A stretch of DNA of 64,000 nt, taken from Leptoclinus maculatus (lineage: Eukaryota; Chordata; Actinopteri; Perciformes; Stichaeidae). Where the stretch lies: positions 4,943,282 to 5,007,281 of the forward strand of contig JAVDOI010000019.1 of NCBI GenBank assembly GCA_032191485.1, written 5' to 3'. A program made the translations under genes and the position numbers. Position 1 is the first letter of the stretch; every line of letters begins with the position of its first letter. Shown in pieces: positions 1 to 10,659 of the stretch. The notes below the pieces were generated by a model, which saw nothing but the letters and a program-made list of their open reading frames with translations, had not been told where the DNA came from and searched no databases.

Positions 1-2319
1 CTTTTGTTCATTATCTGTCTTAAACTCTATTTTTTTGCACCGAGCAGATGAAGCACGTCAAGATGGCGGACCCCTGCATCCTCAAAATGTGTGCTTTAAG
101 ATGGACCCGCCTCACTGGGATTCGAACCTCCCAAATTATGCTGGGAAATGAAAACTGCTAATGTTATGGCATGGCAAACAGACCTCTCCAGCTGCACCCG
201 CCTTCAACAATAATCAGAAAAATACTCCATTAGCTGCTAGTGCTGCGATCTCAATCTCAGCTTCTCTCACTCCCTCGCCCTCCTTTACTGCTGCTTACAC
301 CCTTCCATACAGCCAGGGCCGAAGAGACCAGCAGAGAGCTAATGAGGGAGCAGCCTAACTTGATATGATATAACGATACAGCAGAGATGGATGTATGTGC
401 AGTGTTCTGTGGGCTGGCGGGGCACCATGCTGTTTGACTGTGACTTCAGAGGAAGCCGGTAATGAGATGTGCTTTTACCGCTTCTCTCTCTCTCTCTCTC
501 TCTCGCTCGCTCGCTCGCTCGCTGGCGCATAGAGCCACATACATAGTGTGTGTTGTGATGTATATTTCACCACCAGACCGCCCCTCAGCAGCAGATATGT
601 TCCAGCCAGGATGTGCCACTGTGTGGACTACTGTTAATGTTTCCCTTCACATGCACGCAAGGAAGTAGTTTGAAGTCTTTTCTTTTTTTCGATTTTGTTC
701 ATATCTCGAACAGACTAGGTGTTGTCACAGCCTGGATCTAAAACTGTGACCAAAACGGGGGTAAACTTAACAAATAAAGTGATTCATCACAGAATGGATG
801 GGAGGAAACTGTAAAGGCAGGGAGTGAAAGCGTGAACATGTGCTACATGGGTGTAAGAACAAAGAAAAGAGACCAAACGCCACAACAAAGGTTTGCGGTG
901 AGAGGAGCTGTAACCACCCGAAGACTTCTGCTGCTCAAGCTTCTAAAGCACGAGGCCCAGGTGTGTCCAATGCCCACTGATTACTCCCCCAATCAGGTCT
1001 GCAGCCCTGGAGCCCTGGAGATAGAAAGCAGAGGAACCAAACAGAGGGGCCATCGCAGTAGAGCTTGAACATTTTCAATTAGCCAGGGTCACAAACCAAG
1101 GCAGCTGCAGAATAAGTTTGTAGGATTTGAGAAAGCCAAGAGATTTATAATTATTCTACCTTTGGCTACTGGGGCTTAGCAGAAACTTCTGCGATGCCCC
1201 CTGAGCAAGGCAGTATTCAGGTTCATCAGCTCGAGGCGATGGCTTGAAATCGCTTGTCTTGTCATACGCACACGTCTAAAACCCGAGGACGTTCAGATAC
1301 AAAACGGAGAAAAGCAGCAAAACCCCACATTTGAGCAGCGGGCAACCGCATAAGCGTGGCATTTATGATGAAGAACTAAATGTGTGGAACTCGAAAATAC
1401 TGAGATGGACGGTTCTCGTGTAGAGACATCCCGGATAAATCAGAGCAGCGTGTGACTCACTGCACTTCAAATCAGAGGTGTTCAGTTTGACGAGCGAGGT
1501 TAAAGGCACAGAGAGGCCAGACGGAGCGTTGCATTCTGGGACGGGAAAAGTACACATCTCGCTTTTTACGAGACAGACAAATGGGCAGAGAGAGAGAGAG
1601 AGACGGAGCAAACCCTGGTCAGACGTGAAGCCGTTTGAAGTTGTTGATCTTCTCCGTTGAACCGGTGACACCGAGTGTAATCTAGCTAGTTTAAGTACGT
1701 CGGCGTCAGCCGCAGAGTCTTTCAGTCTGACATCAAAGCTCCGTTTTTTTTTAAGTGCGTTTTCAGATCTTCTGCTTTCCGTTTGTGCACTTCTGAACTC
1801 ATTCCTGTCTTGTTCGCTCGTGTAGTCGAAGACCCCCCCTCCCCCCCTCACTTCTCTCTCGCTAAATTTTTCAGCAGCAAAAACACTTGTTATTGGGCCC
1901 CACTCTGCCTGTGCCAACAGTTTTTTTTTTTTTTATAATTTCTAATATAAATGTAAAAATAACCCTAATGATGCCATCAAGGTTAACGGGGAGTGTATTG
2001 TTTGGAGCGTGTCCCATACTAGGGATTAAAAGTCAGGGTATCTTGGCACCTGCCGCACCAATTTTGATCGCTATTTAATGCACGTTTGATTCTAAATCGC
2101 TGAAGTGCTCCGTTTAAAGATGTCAGACATCTCAGCTAGGAAGCATCAGTCCCACTGTAGTTGGTTACATCTGGATGGATAATGATGCACCTGAGGGAGA
2201 GGCTGTTGCTCTTCTCGCTCACTCCATTGTGTACCTCTTGAGTGTGAATGTGTCGGACAGGAAGAAAAGAAAAGGTTCAACTCTCGGTCTTGTTCTGCTT
2301 TTCTATTCTTTCCTCACAG
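1..2319 (+). other. PPM1H intron (partial, runs off the left edge)
   Basis: This is the intron before the first visible PPM1H exon, because the window opens inside the gene. It ends in a pyrimidine-rich tract and an AG at 2318-2319. It contains a CT/CGCT simple repeat at about 482-522, a T-rich stretch at 1921-1934 and no credible exon. The short open frames here lack splice context and sequence character. The exon that should encode the residues just before the first visible exon was not found, so it lies outside the window. Confidence 0.8.
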
Positions 2320-2383
2320 GGCGTACAAGACCATTGGGGATGAAGATCTCAAGTTTCCACTAATATATGGGGAAGGGAAAAAG
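2320..2383 (+). CDS. ppm1h: PPM1H exon (AYKTIGDEDLKFPLIYGEGKK)
   Basis: The acceptor is tcctcacag and the donor is AAG|gtaagtg. The first base completes a codon from the previous exon, which is outside the window, and 21 codons follow. The peptide AYKTIGDEDLKFPLIYGEGKK matches the part of PPM1H just before the conserved TIGVTRGLGDHDLK block. A GT simple repeat starts directly behind the donor at about 2390. Confidence 0.9.
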
Positions 2384-5300
2384 GTAAGTGTGTGTGTGTG
2401 GGTCTACTCCAAGTTCTGTACATCTACTCTGGAATTCAGAACTGCAGAGAAAATCACTCGCTCTAACATTGTCAATCTGACACACACACACACACTCACA
2501 CACACACTGCATGCTTGCTAGCCACCCAGAGAGTGGGCGGACACTCGGCCTCTGATGTGCGAGCACCACACTGTGCGTGTGCGTCAATGTACACCCTCAC
2601 TAGAAGAGAGAGGAGACAGTTCATCTGTTTCACTCCAGTAGCTACATCTAACACACACAGACACACACAGACAGACATTCAGACAGACACACACCACTCG
2701 TCTCTCTGAGAAGTGAAGTTAATCCCCACTTGGACTGCAGGGGATGAGGAGAAGAGGAAGAAGACCCAGAATGATAGCAATCCACCAAATAAATTGCACA
2801 AAAACGCTTCGAATTTTCCGTCATGTCAGTTTGTTTCATTATTTCAATAAATTTGAATTTGTCACATATTGTGACATTTGTTTAATGCACCACCCCAATA
2901 CGTTTACATTTAATGCACCAAAATACAAAGCTATGTTGCAACACGCTGTACTGTGAGCCGCCCACATCTGACTGGGAGCTAACAGGTCAACTATTACTGT
3001 CAGTCACTATGGGAACATCCATACATTTATTCATGTTTAACTGCAGATTTTCTGACTGAATAAAAAGATGTAAGTGTAAGAAAGCTTAACTGAACCGGTC
3101 TATGTTGTTTTACAGGCACGAGTGTTGGCCACCATCGGTGTGACCCGTGGGCTTGGTGACCATGACCTCAAAGTTCATGACTCCAACATCTACATCAAAC
3201 CGTTCCTTTCCTGTTGCCCTGAGGTGAGAGCCGACTCTGCAAATAGCCTGCTGACACAAACTCAGTCACTGATGACTTAAAAGTGTGCTCAGAGGCCAAC
3301 TGAAATTAAATTGTGTTGTGTTAAAAAAAAAACAAAAGGGAGACCTTTATATATTCCTGTTTCATGATGCCATCCCCCTTTTGTTGTATTGCACGTCTAC
3401 GTAAATGGAAAGCTTATTTCTGCTACATAACATAAGAGCCACAGACTGACATCAGCTCTCATTCAAACAAAAAGTGCCACGCCAGCTGTCAAGTTTTTAC
3501 CGGCTAGATAGCTAATTAGCTGCTCGGCTACTTTATAATTCATGAAACATGGAGACGTGACTCACTCTTCTCTGTAACCAAATGTAAGGAGAAAAATATT
3601 TTCTTAATTAAAGGCTACATTTTTTTTTTTTACAAGGCTACCAACCTGTTATTAGGCCCAACACAGCAGTTATCTATGTACTTCATGCATGGAGACATCT
3701 GCCGAGTTTGGACACCATGCTATATAATGATCTACAGGTGGTTGTAACAAGCCAAGAAACACAAAATATGTGGCAACAAAGGCAGCGATAAGAACGCCGT
3801 CTGACCGCCAACAGTTACAGATTGTGGCAGCAGGTCGGAAACTTTTCCTTGCAGCTGGCCTGTGTTTCATTTTGTCATGCTAGGCTTTCCAAACATGAGG
3901 AATAGTGCATCTATCTCCTTAAACCCATTTACCCTCAGACGTTTTTTTTTTTTTTTTCTTCTAATGGAGCTGGTTACAATCTAATCTAACAACCCTAATC
4001 AGATGTTGCAGATGTTTCTGTCCTCCATTCGTCCTCGTTCTTGCCAGACTCATTCCTTACCTTGTTTTGACGCATGACATGTGTCCTATGTGAGAGGATA
4101 AGTCAAACACATGTCTTTGCCCTGCGTCTTATTCCCTGTCGTATCTGCCCTACAGTCACAGCTGTGTCTCTGTCTGAAAAAGGTCCTCTGCTGTGGGGAG
4201 AACTTAAGCTCACCTGTCTGGCTGTCTGGCTCTGGTTTCAAAGCCCTTTCATCTCCTGATGTGTTGCAGTTTGTCTTATAGAGTTTTACATTTCCCCTCC
4301 CAGAGCTCCCTGCTTGATCTTTAATTCATCAATAGCCGGGGTTCATACCAGGTTCACATGGAAGACTTAAACTCCTCTCGGCGCTCTGTGTCTCCGTCTT
4401 TCTCTTTCACCCCTCGGAGTCTTTCAAGTGGTTTCTCGAGTTGCGCTCGGTGAATGAAAAAACGCCCTGAATTCATTTAAAAACGCCACGCGTTGAGTAG
4501 TGTGAGGGCTATGTATGGATTTCAGTATGGCTGGAAAAATGGAGCTCCTTTTCACTGAGCGTACTTGATCTCGCGAGCCACTTAAAAGGAATCGTTCACT
4601 TTGGTATAACATTGTGTCAGACGGCCATTCATTTCAGGGCTACTTTTTAATGAACTCTTCATGTTTTGACACGCAGGTGAAGGTATATGACCTGATTCAG
4701 TACGAGCACGGGGCTGACGATGTTCTGGTGATGGGAACCGACGGCCTCTGGGACGTCCTCTCCAACCAGGAAGTAGCCGAAGCCGTCACCACATTCCTGG
4801 CCAACTGTGACCCCGATGACCTACACAGGTCTGCTGCCTGTTTCTTCTTTCCTCTCTCTTAATTTCTTTATTTGTCCGTCTTTCTTTTTGTCACAGTTAG
4901 CAACGCAGAGAAACTAGAACTGAACCCAAATGCAGAAAAGTAAGAGGCGGAGCGATTTCTATGATTAATTCAGTTCAAAAGCAGTTTGTCTGGCATAGGT
5001 ATCAGGAAGTGAATCACAAGGGTGATAAGACACAGGTGGAACTAATCAGGGCAATCACACAATGGCAGGAAGTGAAGGTATTTCAAAGGAAAGACGAGGC
5101 GAAAAATTAAGCAGAATGAATGAAAAGAAACAAAACATAACCTCAGAGCAGGGCTGATTTTATGAGACTTTCTGTTTAATTTCAGCTTTACTGCTTTAGT
5201 TCTCCAGTAAATGTCAAGTATGTCTACCTGCATTATGACACCATACTGTTAAACGGTTTTATTTGACAGGCACCGGTTCCCTCTCAAGGATAAATCACAC

Positions 5301-5666
5301 CCTTGGCCACGAACCAGTTGCTCTCTCATACTTTTCACATGTTTTAATATAATAAAAGAATCTGCGAAAAGTTTTTTAATTCTCACCAGATCTCATCTTG
5401 TGAAGTCTAAAGATGGTGCTTTGCTTTGAGGCAAAACGGAGAATGATGCAGTGGGACGGTTTAATGACCCACATACTGAGGATCACAGGCTGTATTGTTG
5501 TTTTTCTCTGCCGTCCAGGTACACCATGGCAGCACAAGACCTGGTGATGCGAGCGCGTGGCGTGCTGAGAGACCGAGGCTGGAGGATCACCAACGAGCGT
5601 CTGGGCTCCGGAGACGACATCTCTGCCTTCATCATACCGCTGATGTACGGCAACCGTCAGCCCTGA
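2320..5666 (+). CDS. ppm1h: Protein phosphatase 1H (PPM1H), last four coding exons
   Basis: PPM1H is a metal-dependent Ser/Thr phosphatase of the PP2C/PPM family. Four exons join in frame: 2320-2383, 3116-3223, 4677-4828 and 5519-5666 (stop TGA 5664-5666). All have GT donors and AG acceptors. The peptide includes LKFPLIYGEGKK, then TIGVTRGLGDHDLKVHDSN, then VMGTDGLWDVLSNQEV (the PP2C DGLWD metal-binding motif), and ends GSGDDISAFIIPLMYGNRQP. The GDD near the end is the conserved late aspartate motif of the catalytic domain. The exon 2 peptide closely resembles the mammalian PPM1H segment as I remember it, more than PPM1J or PPM1M. This is about the last 157 residues of a protein that is about 514 aa in human. 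The N-terminal exons lie left of the window. The convergent let-7i locus downstream supports orthology. Confidence 0.93.
2384..3115 (+). other. PPM1H intron
   Basis: The intron runs from gtaagtg to the acceptor gttttacag at 3107-3115. It carries dinucleotide and CACACA-type simple repeats at about 2390-2400, 2480-2510 and 2650-2695. No exon is seen. Confidence 0.85.
3116..3223 (+). CDS. ppm1h: PPM1H exon with the TRGLGDHDLK block
   Basis: This exon has 36 codons in phase 0 at both ends, with acceptor gttttacag and donor GAG|gtgaga. It encodes ARVLATIGVTRGLGDHDLK followed by HDSNIYIKPFLS. The xRxxGD element is a PP2C signature, here RGLGD, and its Asp and Gly help build the metal-dependent active site. 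It is one of the most conserved parts of the PPM1H/J/M subfamily. Confidence 0.93.
3224..4676 (+). other. PPM1H intron
   Basis: The intron runs from gtgagag to gacacgcag. It contains T homopolymers at about 3620-3630 and 3943-3957 and a stretch around 3490-3530 (cggctagatagctaattagc) that resembles common fish repeat sequence. Nothing in it reads as coding. Confidence 0.8.
4677..4828 (+). CDS. ppm1h: PPM1H exon with the DGLWD catalytic motif
   Basis: The acceptor is gacacgcag and the donor is AG|gtctgc. The exon is 152 nt, which leaves two bases of a split Arg codon. It encodes VKVYDLIQYEHGADDVLVMG, then TDGLWDVLSNQEVAEAV. The DG pair in DGLWD is the metal-coordinating motif of PP2C phosphatases, and the open frame is preserved through the whole exon. 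Confidence 0.94.
4829..5518 (+). other. PPM1H intron
   Basis: The intron runs from gtctgctg to ctgccgtccag. A purine-rich stretch at about 4895-5100 (including aggaagtgaatcacaaggg and ggcaggaagtgaag) looks like a decayed interspersed repeat common in fish. No family can be named from sequence alone, and no exon is seen. Confidence 0.7.
5519..5666 (+). CDS. ppm1h: PPM1H terminal coding exon
   Basis: The acceptor is ctgccgtccag. The first base completes the Arg codon split by the previous donor. The peptide starts RYTMAAQDLVMRARGVLRDRG and ends with the PPM1H-type tail GSGDDISAFIIPLMYGNRQP and a TGA stop at 5664-5666. The tail is similar to the mammalian ending (DDISxxxIPL) but differs in its last residues. 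Confidence 0.93.
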
Positions 5667-6738
5667 GGAGCCCCCGACAGAGAGGCTTCCGCAACCAACC
5701 GGATCGATGCGAACTGAGAATCCCCGTTCGGTTTCCTCGGTGCCGTTTGCACTTTTTCTTCCTTTAGACTAAGGATATCCTAATGTTTGGATGTTTAGAT
5801 TTGCCGGTGTTTCATATCTCTATAGGAGTTCAGAATTGGTCAGCCACCTAATCCGGCTGCTCTGGGGACCACTACAGTGAGCTCTGCTTTGTTAGTCTAT
5901 TTTTTTTAAAGTGAGAAAAACATTTTGATTTGATTTTTTTTGTCACGAATCAAAACTGTCAAGAAAAAATGCGACCGGCCCTGAACTTCTGCAGAGATGT
6001 GAAAGCTGCAATAGATGAATGTTCTTCCGAAACGAATCAAGGACCTCTTTCCTTTCTGTCCTTCTTACTTCTCTTGCAGTGCTTTACATGTCTCTTTTAG
6101 TCCTCCCATACTGTGTACAGTCAACTTGTTTATAAAAACCTCCTTCGTCTTGAGACCTTGGACCAGAGCTGACGGGTCAGCTGCGTTTTCTGTTTTGCCA
6201 CAGTGTGGCTTCGAAGGGAAGAACTGCTTCCACGTTTTCTTTTTAGATCTCTGACTGATTGCAGCGATGAGATTTTGGCTCGACCTAATCCGAGCATAAA
6301 TCTTTTGTGGCTTTCAGTTGGTGTGAAATCTTTTGTCACGTGGAAAGCCGGGGGTGGGGTCGGAGGGGTGAACATCGTGTTTTTTAAGAATGCGGAGGGA
6401 GAAAAAAGAGACGAGGACCTGAAGTCGACCACCTCACAGTAGCAAGGCAAATCAGAGTGGGAGCTCTGTATGAATGTGATATGTTTTATCAACAAAGTTT
6501 CATTTGAAAATTGGCATCATTGAAACATCTGCACGGAAAAAGATGTTCACTAGTACAAGTCATTTCATCTGATATGGAGTCTTAAAATGTAAAAATTCCT
6601 AAAAATGAATCTGTTGATCTTTTAGTTGCAGTTAGTTGGTGAATAGCAGTCATCGTTATGGTGTTTTAACTTGGCTGGATGTTATTATTTTCGTTTAAAA
6701 AAAAAACCATGTTAGTTCATGAAACATGTATGTTTCAG

Positions 6739-7110
6739 CATTTAGGGAAAAACACTTGCTTCTGTGCTGAGAGTTAGATGAGAAGCTTGATACCACTCGC
6801 ATATCGTTAGCTTATCTTAGCTAAAGACTGGAAGCTAACTTACCTCTGTCCAAAGGTAGAAAAAGTTCTCTAAAACCTCAAAATGAACACATTGCACCAC
6901 ATATTTTGTATGAATTCAACAAAGGAGGTATTACATGTTTGCTTGTGAGCTTCACAGGTGCTGGTAGGCGCCGTTAAGACGGAGCCAGGCTAGCTGTTTC
7001 CTGTCTAGCTAAGCTAACTGTTTCCTGGTTGCAGCTTCGTATTTAATGTACAGATGTGAGAGTGCTATCAATTTTTTCTCATCTAGCGAATAAGCTTTCC
7101 CAAAATGTCA
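6739..7110. mobile_element. Non-autonomous TIR element (MITE) in the PPM1H 3'UTR
   Basis: The left end has an imperfect gggaaaaacacttgcttctg stretch followed by gagagttagatgagaagc. The right end has ctcatctagcgaataagc followed by tttcccaaaatgtc. The ends are roughly inverted copies of each other. The interior (taccactcgcatatcgttag, and ctgtttcctgtctagctaag) resembles an abundant fish MITE family I recognise by its gagttagatgagaag and cccaaaatgtc ends. It has no coding capacity. The boundaries are approximate and no target duplication could be fixed. Confidence 0.6.
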
Positions 7111-8308
7111 ACCTTAAACCTTTTTAGTAAATATTGTGTTATTACTTTAGTTTTCCAGAAAGCAACAACCTCACAAGACTAAACATTAGATGAGACGACT
7201 TGTACATCAAGATGCTCGCACTTTAGACTGACCCACATCATTAGCCAAGCAGCCATTATATGTGAAATGATGAAAGGGGGCAACTATTCCCTGCAGCAGG
7301 GAGGATTTAATTAAATTCATAATTGTTTTAAAAAAAAAAAACTATCACGAAAATACAATCAAAGTCAATCTGAACAAAAGTTTGACGGAGAAAGAAACTG
7401 AAACTTTTCGTTTCCTTTAACATGTTTTGCATGTTTCATGCGCTTTACATGCTCGATACACAACCCATTTGTCTCCAGAGGGACGGGTTTGGCAGTAACA
7501 GTGTATCGAGTTTGGATGTTGTGATTTTGTCAGTGCATGCAGTGACATGTTAAGGCCTGGGAATATGAGCGACGGTGCAATGGTTTACACTGCTGTTTGT
7601 TTTTATATGGACTGAATTTGTATTTCTGTAATGTATCAAAGCGTTAGTGATAATGTTTGTAGACGTGCATAGACCATGCTTATAATTCTAAGGTTGTTGT
7701 TCCTTAAGAGTTATTAGCGTCCCAGACATTTAGCATAAGAGCTAAGGGTATGATTTGTATTGAGAGACGGGAATGAAATGAAACAAACATGGTAATTGCC
7801 AGACACAGAACTTAATTTTGCACTTTTTTGAATCATGTTTGCTGGACTTAAAGAAGAAAAGCGACCATGAACAGTTCCGCTTGTCAGAAAAACGGGTCGC
7901 AACCTCAGACACACGTATGTGTATTTATTTTACTCACTACATTATTCTGCGTTTACAGGCTACAACTGCTCAGCCAGCCACACTGGGTGGAGATGCAGTG
8001 CAGGAAGTCTGGTGGAAGGAGAAACTGTACACTTCAGGATCAATAAATACAAGTCATCATTTTTTGAAAAGTTTGATTCCAGTCTGAGAAAAGAATACCA
8101 GCATACAATTTAAAAACTTCTAAAAGAAAGTCCTTGACTGACAAAAATAAACAGTGATAGTTTAGATTTAGATTTTAGCACTGATTTTACTTTCGGCTCG
8201 ACTGTAGCGGGAGAATCTCTCCTTATTTCATAAAATCAGGCGTACAGGCGATTGACTGAAATTCTGCACTGCCAGGATGAGGAAGCCAATTATTAAAAGG
8301 AATAATTT

Positions 8309-8365
8309 GACATTTTGGGACACGCACTTCCTGGCTTTCTGGTGAAAGGCATTTCCCAAAATGTC
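8309..8365. mobile_element. 57-bp deletion derivative of the same TIR family
   Basis: A perfect 12-bp inverted pair, gacattttggga at 8309-8320 and tcccaaaatgtc at 8354-8365, brackets about 33 nt that are partly complementary. The terminal motif is the same one seen at the right end of the 6739-7110 element. It is short enough to fold as a hairpin in the PPM1H transcript. Confidence 0.6.
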
Positions 8366-9236
8366 GCACTTTTGATTGACATCACATGTGCCATTGTGTA
8401 GCATGGGCTATTTATCACCTTGGCTTTGCCCCCCCCCCCAGCAGCAGTCATTTACATTTGTCTGAAATTCATACGGTGCATTTTTCCTCCTGTACATTCC
8501 ATGAAATGTTCTGCATATAATTTACTGAATGTCTTTTTGTTTTATTTGTTGAGTCCAATCTGTCCTGCCGCCACCTAAGCATTGTCTTTCCCAGTTGTAG
8601 AAATGTCTTGAACTGCAAACATGTTGAGACGACGTCAGAATGAGGCATCAGAATATATGTGTTGAATGTTCATCCTCATACCCGTCATTAAGCCTCGTGC
8701 TCTTAGATGAATGTCAAAGAATGAATATATGATTTTATTTGTTCATCCCACTGTGCCACCCAACTGCTGCACATCAACTCAGGATCAATTATCATGAGTG
8801 GGTAAAGTGGACAAGCTGTTAAGAGTGATTTTCTAAAGGCGGGGGAGTCCTCCAGGGCGGTTTATTGGTTCCACTACATTTGTAAGTTCTTGAAAGTTTA
8901 CTTTGTCCCTTCAGCTCGACTGTAGGTTTCCCTTTTTGAAGTTGCTGTATTGTGAAAGTAGTCACTGCTGTTGTGGGGTTTTTTTCTACCTTTTAGGCGA
9001 TAAAGTTTGTAATGGGGGGGAAAAGGAGAAAAGCTGGAAGTTTTTTTTTTCCTGTAGCAAAGAGGAAGTTTGAAGCCCATGGGGAAACATTTTTAAGTGA
9101 CCATTGTGCTACCCTCAACCTCCCCGTATGTGAATGTGAAATGTACATTTTGTAAAACAAAAAGATATGAAGTCAAAAAGAAATATTTTTAATGTTTCCT
9201 TGTGCAAGAGCAATGTTTACCTTCAGTGTTTCTTTT

Positions 9237-9246
9237 AATAAATAAA
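9237..9246 (+). terminator. Candidate distal poly(A) signal of PPM1H
   Basis: Two overlapping AATAAA hexamers (9237-9242 and 9241-9246) lie in ttttaataaataaatg. They are followed within 20 nt by gtaaaaaaaac. This is the last strong plus-strand signal before the convergent let-7i locus. Confidence 0.6.
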
Positions 9247-9269
9247 TGTTACAGATAAATGTAAAAAAA

Positions 9270-10360
9270 ACAAATGTAGTTTGCATCATTAAAAAAAAAG
9301 GAAGAATTTAATGTCAAGTACACTCAATATGCAAAGCACGCCTCTCCACTTGCAGTCCAAACCAGTTCAGACCAAATCAATCCGAAGGAGCAAGAAACTA
9401 AAGAGGAAACGTGCAGAAGAGCTAATCAATATTATTGTTGTTTCTGTTCTCTGGTTTCTCATTGTGGCAAAGCAAAGAAAAAACGATCAACGGTCAACGG
9501 GCCTCCAAAAGAGTAGTTTCGACTTTGTGAGTTGTCAGCAGAGGGATTCATCAGTGGAACTACACCGTGCTCACTGAAACTCAAAACATTTTACAGCACA
9601 GAACAGGGTCGATTCATCCAGTATCATGTGGACTCACTGAATGAGCACAATAATACAGACGCAACTCTTACTGATGAGGTAAACGCCTCGATTATATTGT
9701 ATTGCATCTTCATTAATCACAGAAGACATGCAAAGAGAAACAGATGCATGTCCCCGTTATTTGGGTAGTATTAGTATTAACTGGTACAACTTAAATTATT
9801 AGGTTAATTTACTTCTAAGGCCACTTAAAAGGTCGATAACATTTGACATTTGCCTTTATCCAAAACCATGGGCCTTCTAAGGAGATTGGTGAGAAAAGAG
9901 GGGCTGATTTGTTTTAACTTTAAAAAATTAAAAACTCCCGTTTTGTTAATATATTCTTTGGAAAAAGTGCTACACCTTCCCCACATTATATAATAGTAAT
10001 ACACCACTATCGATTGGCTTAATTCAGTTTGCCATTAATAACTAAAAGTGCACAAAGAATATAAGATGGTATAAATTACATGCCAAAACTCTTGGACCCC
10101 CCCCCCCCCCCTAAAATACCTATAAAACAATACACACTCCTCCAACCTAACTTTTGTACAGTCCCTAAATTTAACCTAAATTCCCCCGATTATGTTTTAC
10201 AGGCCCAAAGGTGAATTCCAGTCTATTGAAGTTAATTATCTGAATTCCAAAAGACAAGATGAAAACAAATTTCAGTTCCTGTTGATTCGTTCTGACTTTC
10301 GTTGGGTAATAAAGTAACGAAGATACACAGATAAACACAAACGCAGGTGATACATACCAT
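9270..10360. other. Intergenic segment between PPM1H and the let-7i locus
   Basis: This AT-rich DNA separates two convergent transcription units. It holds a 15-nt C run at 10097-10111 and no supported gene. The open frames at 9311-9768 have no recognisable protein character. Confidence 0.6.
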
Positions 10361-10369
10361 TAAAATCAC

Positions 10370-10375
10370 TTTATT
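10370..10375 (-). terminator. Candidate poly(A) signal of the let-7i primary transcript
   Basis: TTTATT on the plus strand is AATAAA in the context ggaataaagtg on the minus strand. It lies about 190 nt downstream of the let-7i hairpin in the direction of its transcription. It is the first strong minus-strand signal past the hairpin, and the assignment is inferred from position. Confidence 0.4.
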
Positions 10376-10555
10376 CCATGTATTATATAAAACCACAGAT
10401 ATTTATCCTGATTATTTACGCACAACAGTTTCACGGGAGACGTGATTATTTTGAAGGCACATTCGTCACCGTTCACTTTTATTCTGTTTAACAAAACAGC
10501 ACAGTGAGCTCAGCCATTCGCGTTGATCTGGTTTTGACTCCTCCGTCGCAAGTCA

Positions 10556-10650
10556 CCAGCGCCGGCAAGGCAGTAGATTGCGCAGTCATCTCCACATGGG
10601 GTAATATGACTACCCGACCAACAGCACAAACTACTACCTCAACTAGCGCT
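10556..10650 (-). ncRNA. mirlet7i: let-7i microRNA precursor
   Basis: On the minus strand the 5' arm holds the let-7i mature sequence, 22 nt starting TGAGGTAGTAGTTTGTGC, at plus coordinates 10620-10641. The 3' arm holds the star strand, CTGCGCAATCTACTGCCTTG plus CC, at 10564-10585. A loop of about 34 nt containing ggtcgggtagtcatatta lies between them. The flanking agcgc and gcgct segments extend the stem. The TTTGTGC after the let-7 core identifies let-7i rather than let-7a to let-7g. The mature miRNA is loaded into Argonaute and represses let-7 targets such as lin28- and hmga2-type mRNAs. The gene converges on PPM1H, as in human. Confidence 0.97.
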
Positions 10651-10659
10651 TGGCCCCCG

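Larger units (their letters stand above)
5667..9260 (+). other. ppm1h: PPM1H 3' untranslated region
   Basis: This is non-coding sequence after the TGA, AT-rich with no long open frame. Overlapping AATAAA signals at 9237-9246 are followed by an A-run near 9263, a good end for a long UTR of about 3.6 kb. Weaker internal AATAAA hexamers at about 8042 and 8145 could give shorter isoforms. The UTR contains a TIR-bearing MITE at 6739-7110 and a short relative at 8309-8365. The exact end is inferred from the signals, not from transcript data. Confidence 0.65.

Noticed and set aside
100..150. tRNA-like T-arm motif (ggttcgaatcc on the minus strand)
   Set aside because: It matches a pol III B-box word, but the T stem does not pair over five bases and no acceptor, D or anticodon arm is found. 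At most it is a SINE-derived trace.
1363..1917. 184-codon minus-strand open frame in the PPM1H intron
   Set aside because: It lies antisense within an intron, includes simple-repeat-encoded stretches, and has no recognisable protein content or start context.
2515..2709. Open frames over CA/GT repeats
   Set aside because: The His/Thr-rich peptides are products of simple repeats in an intron.
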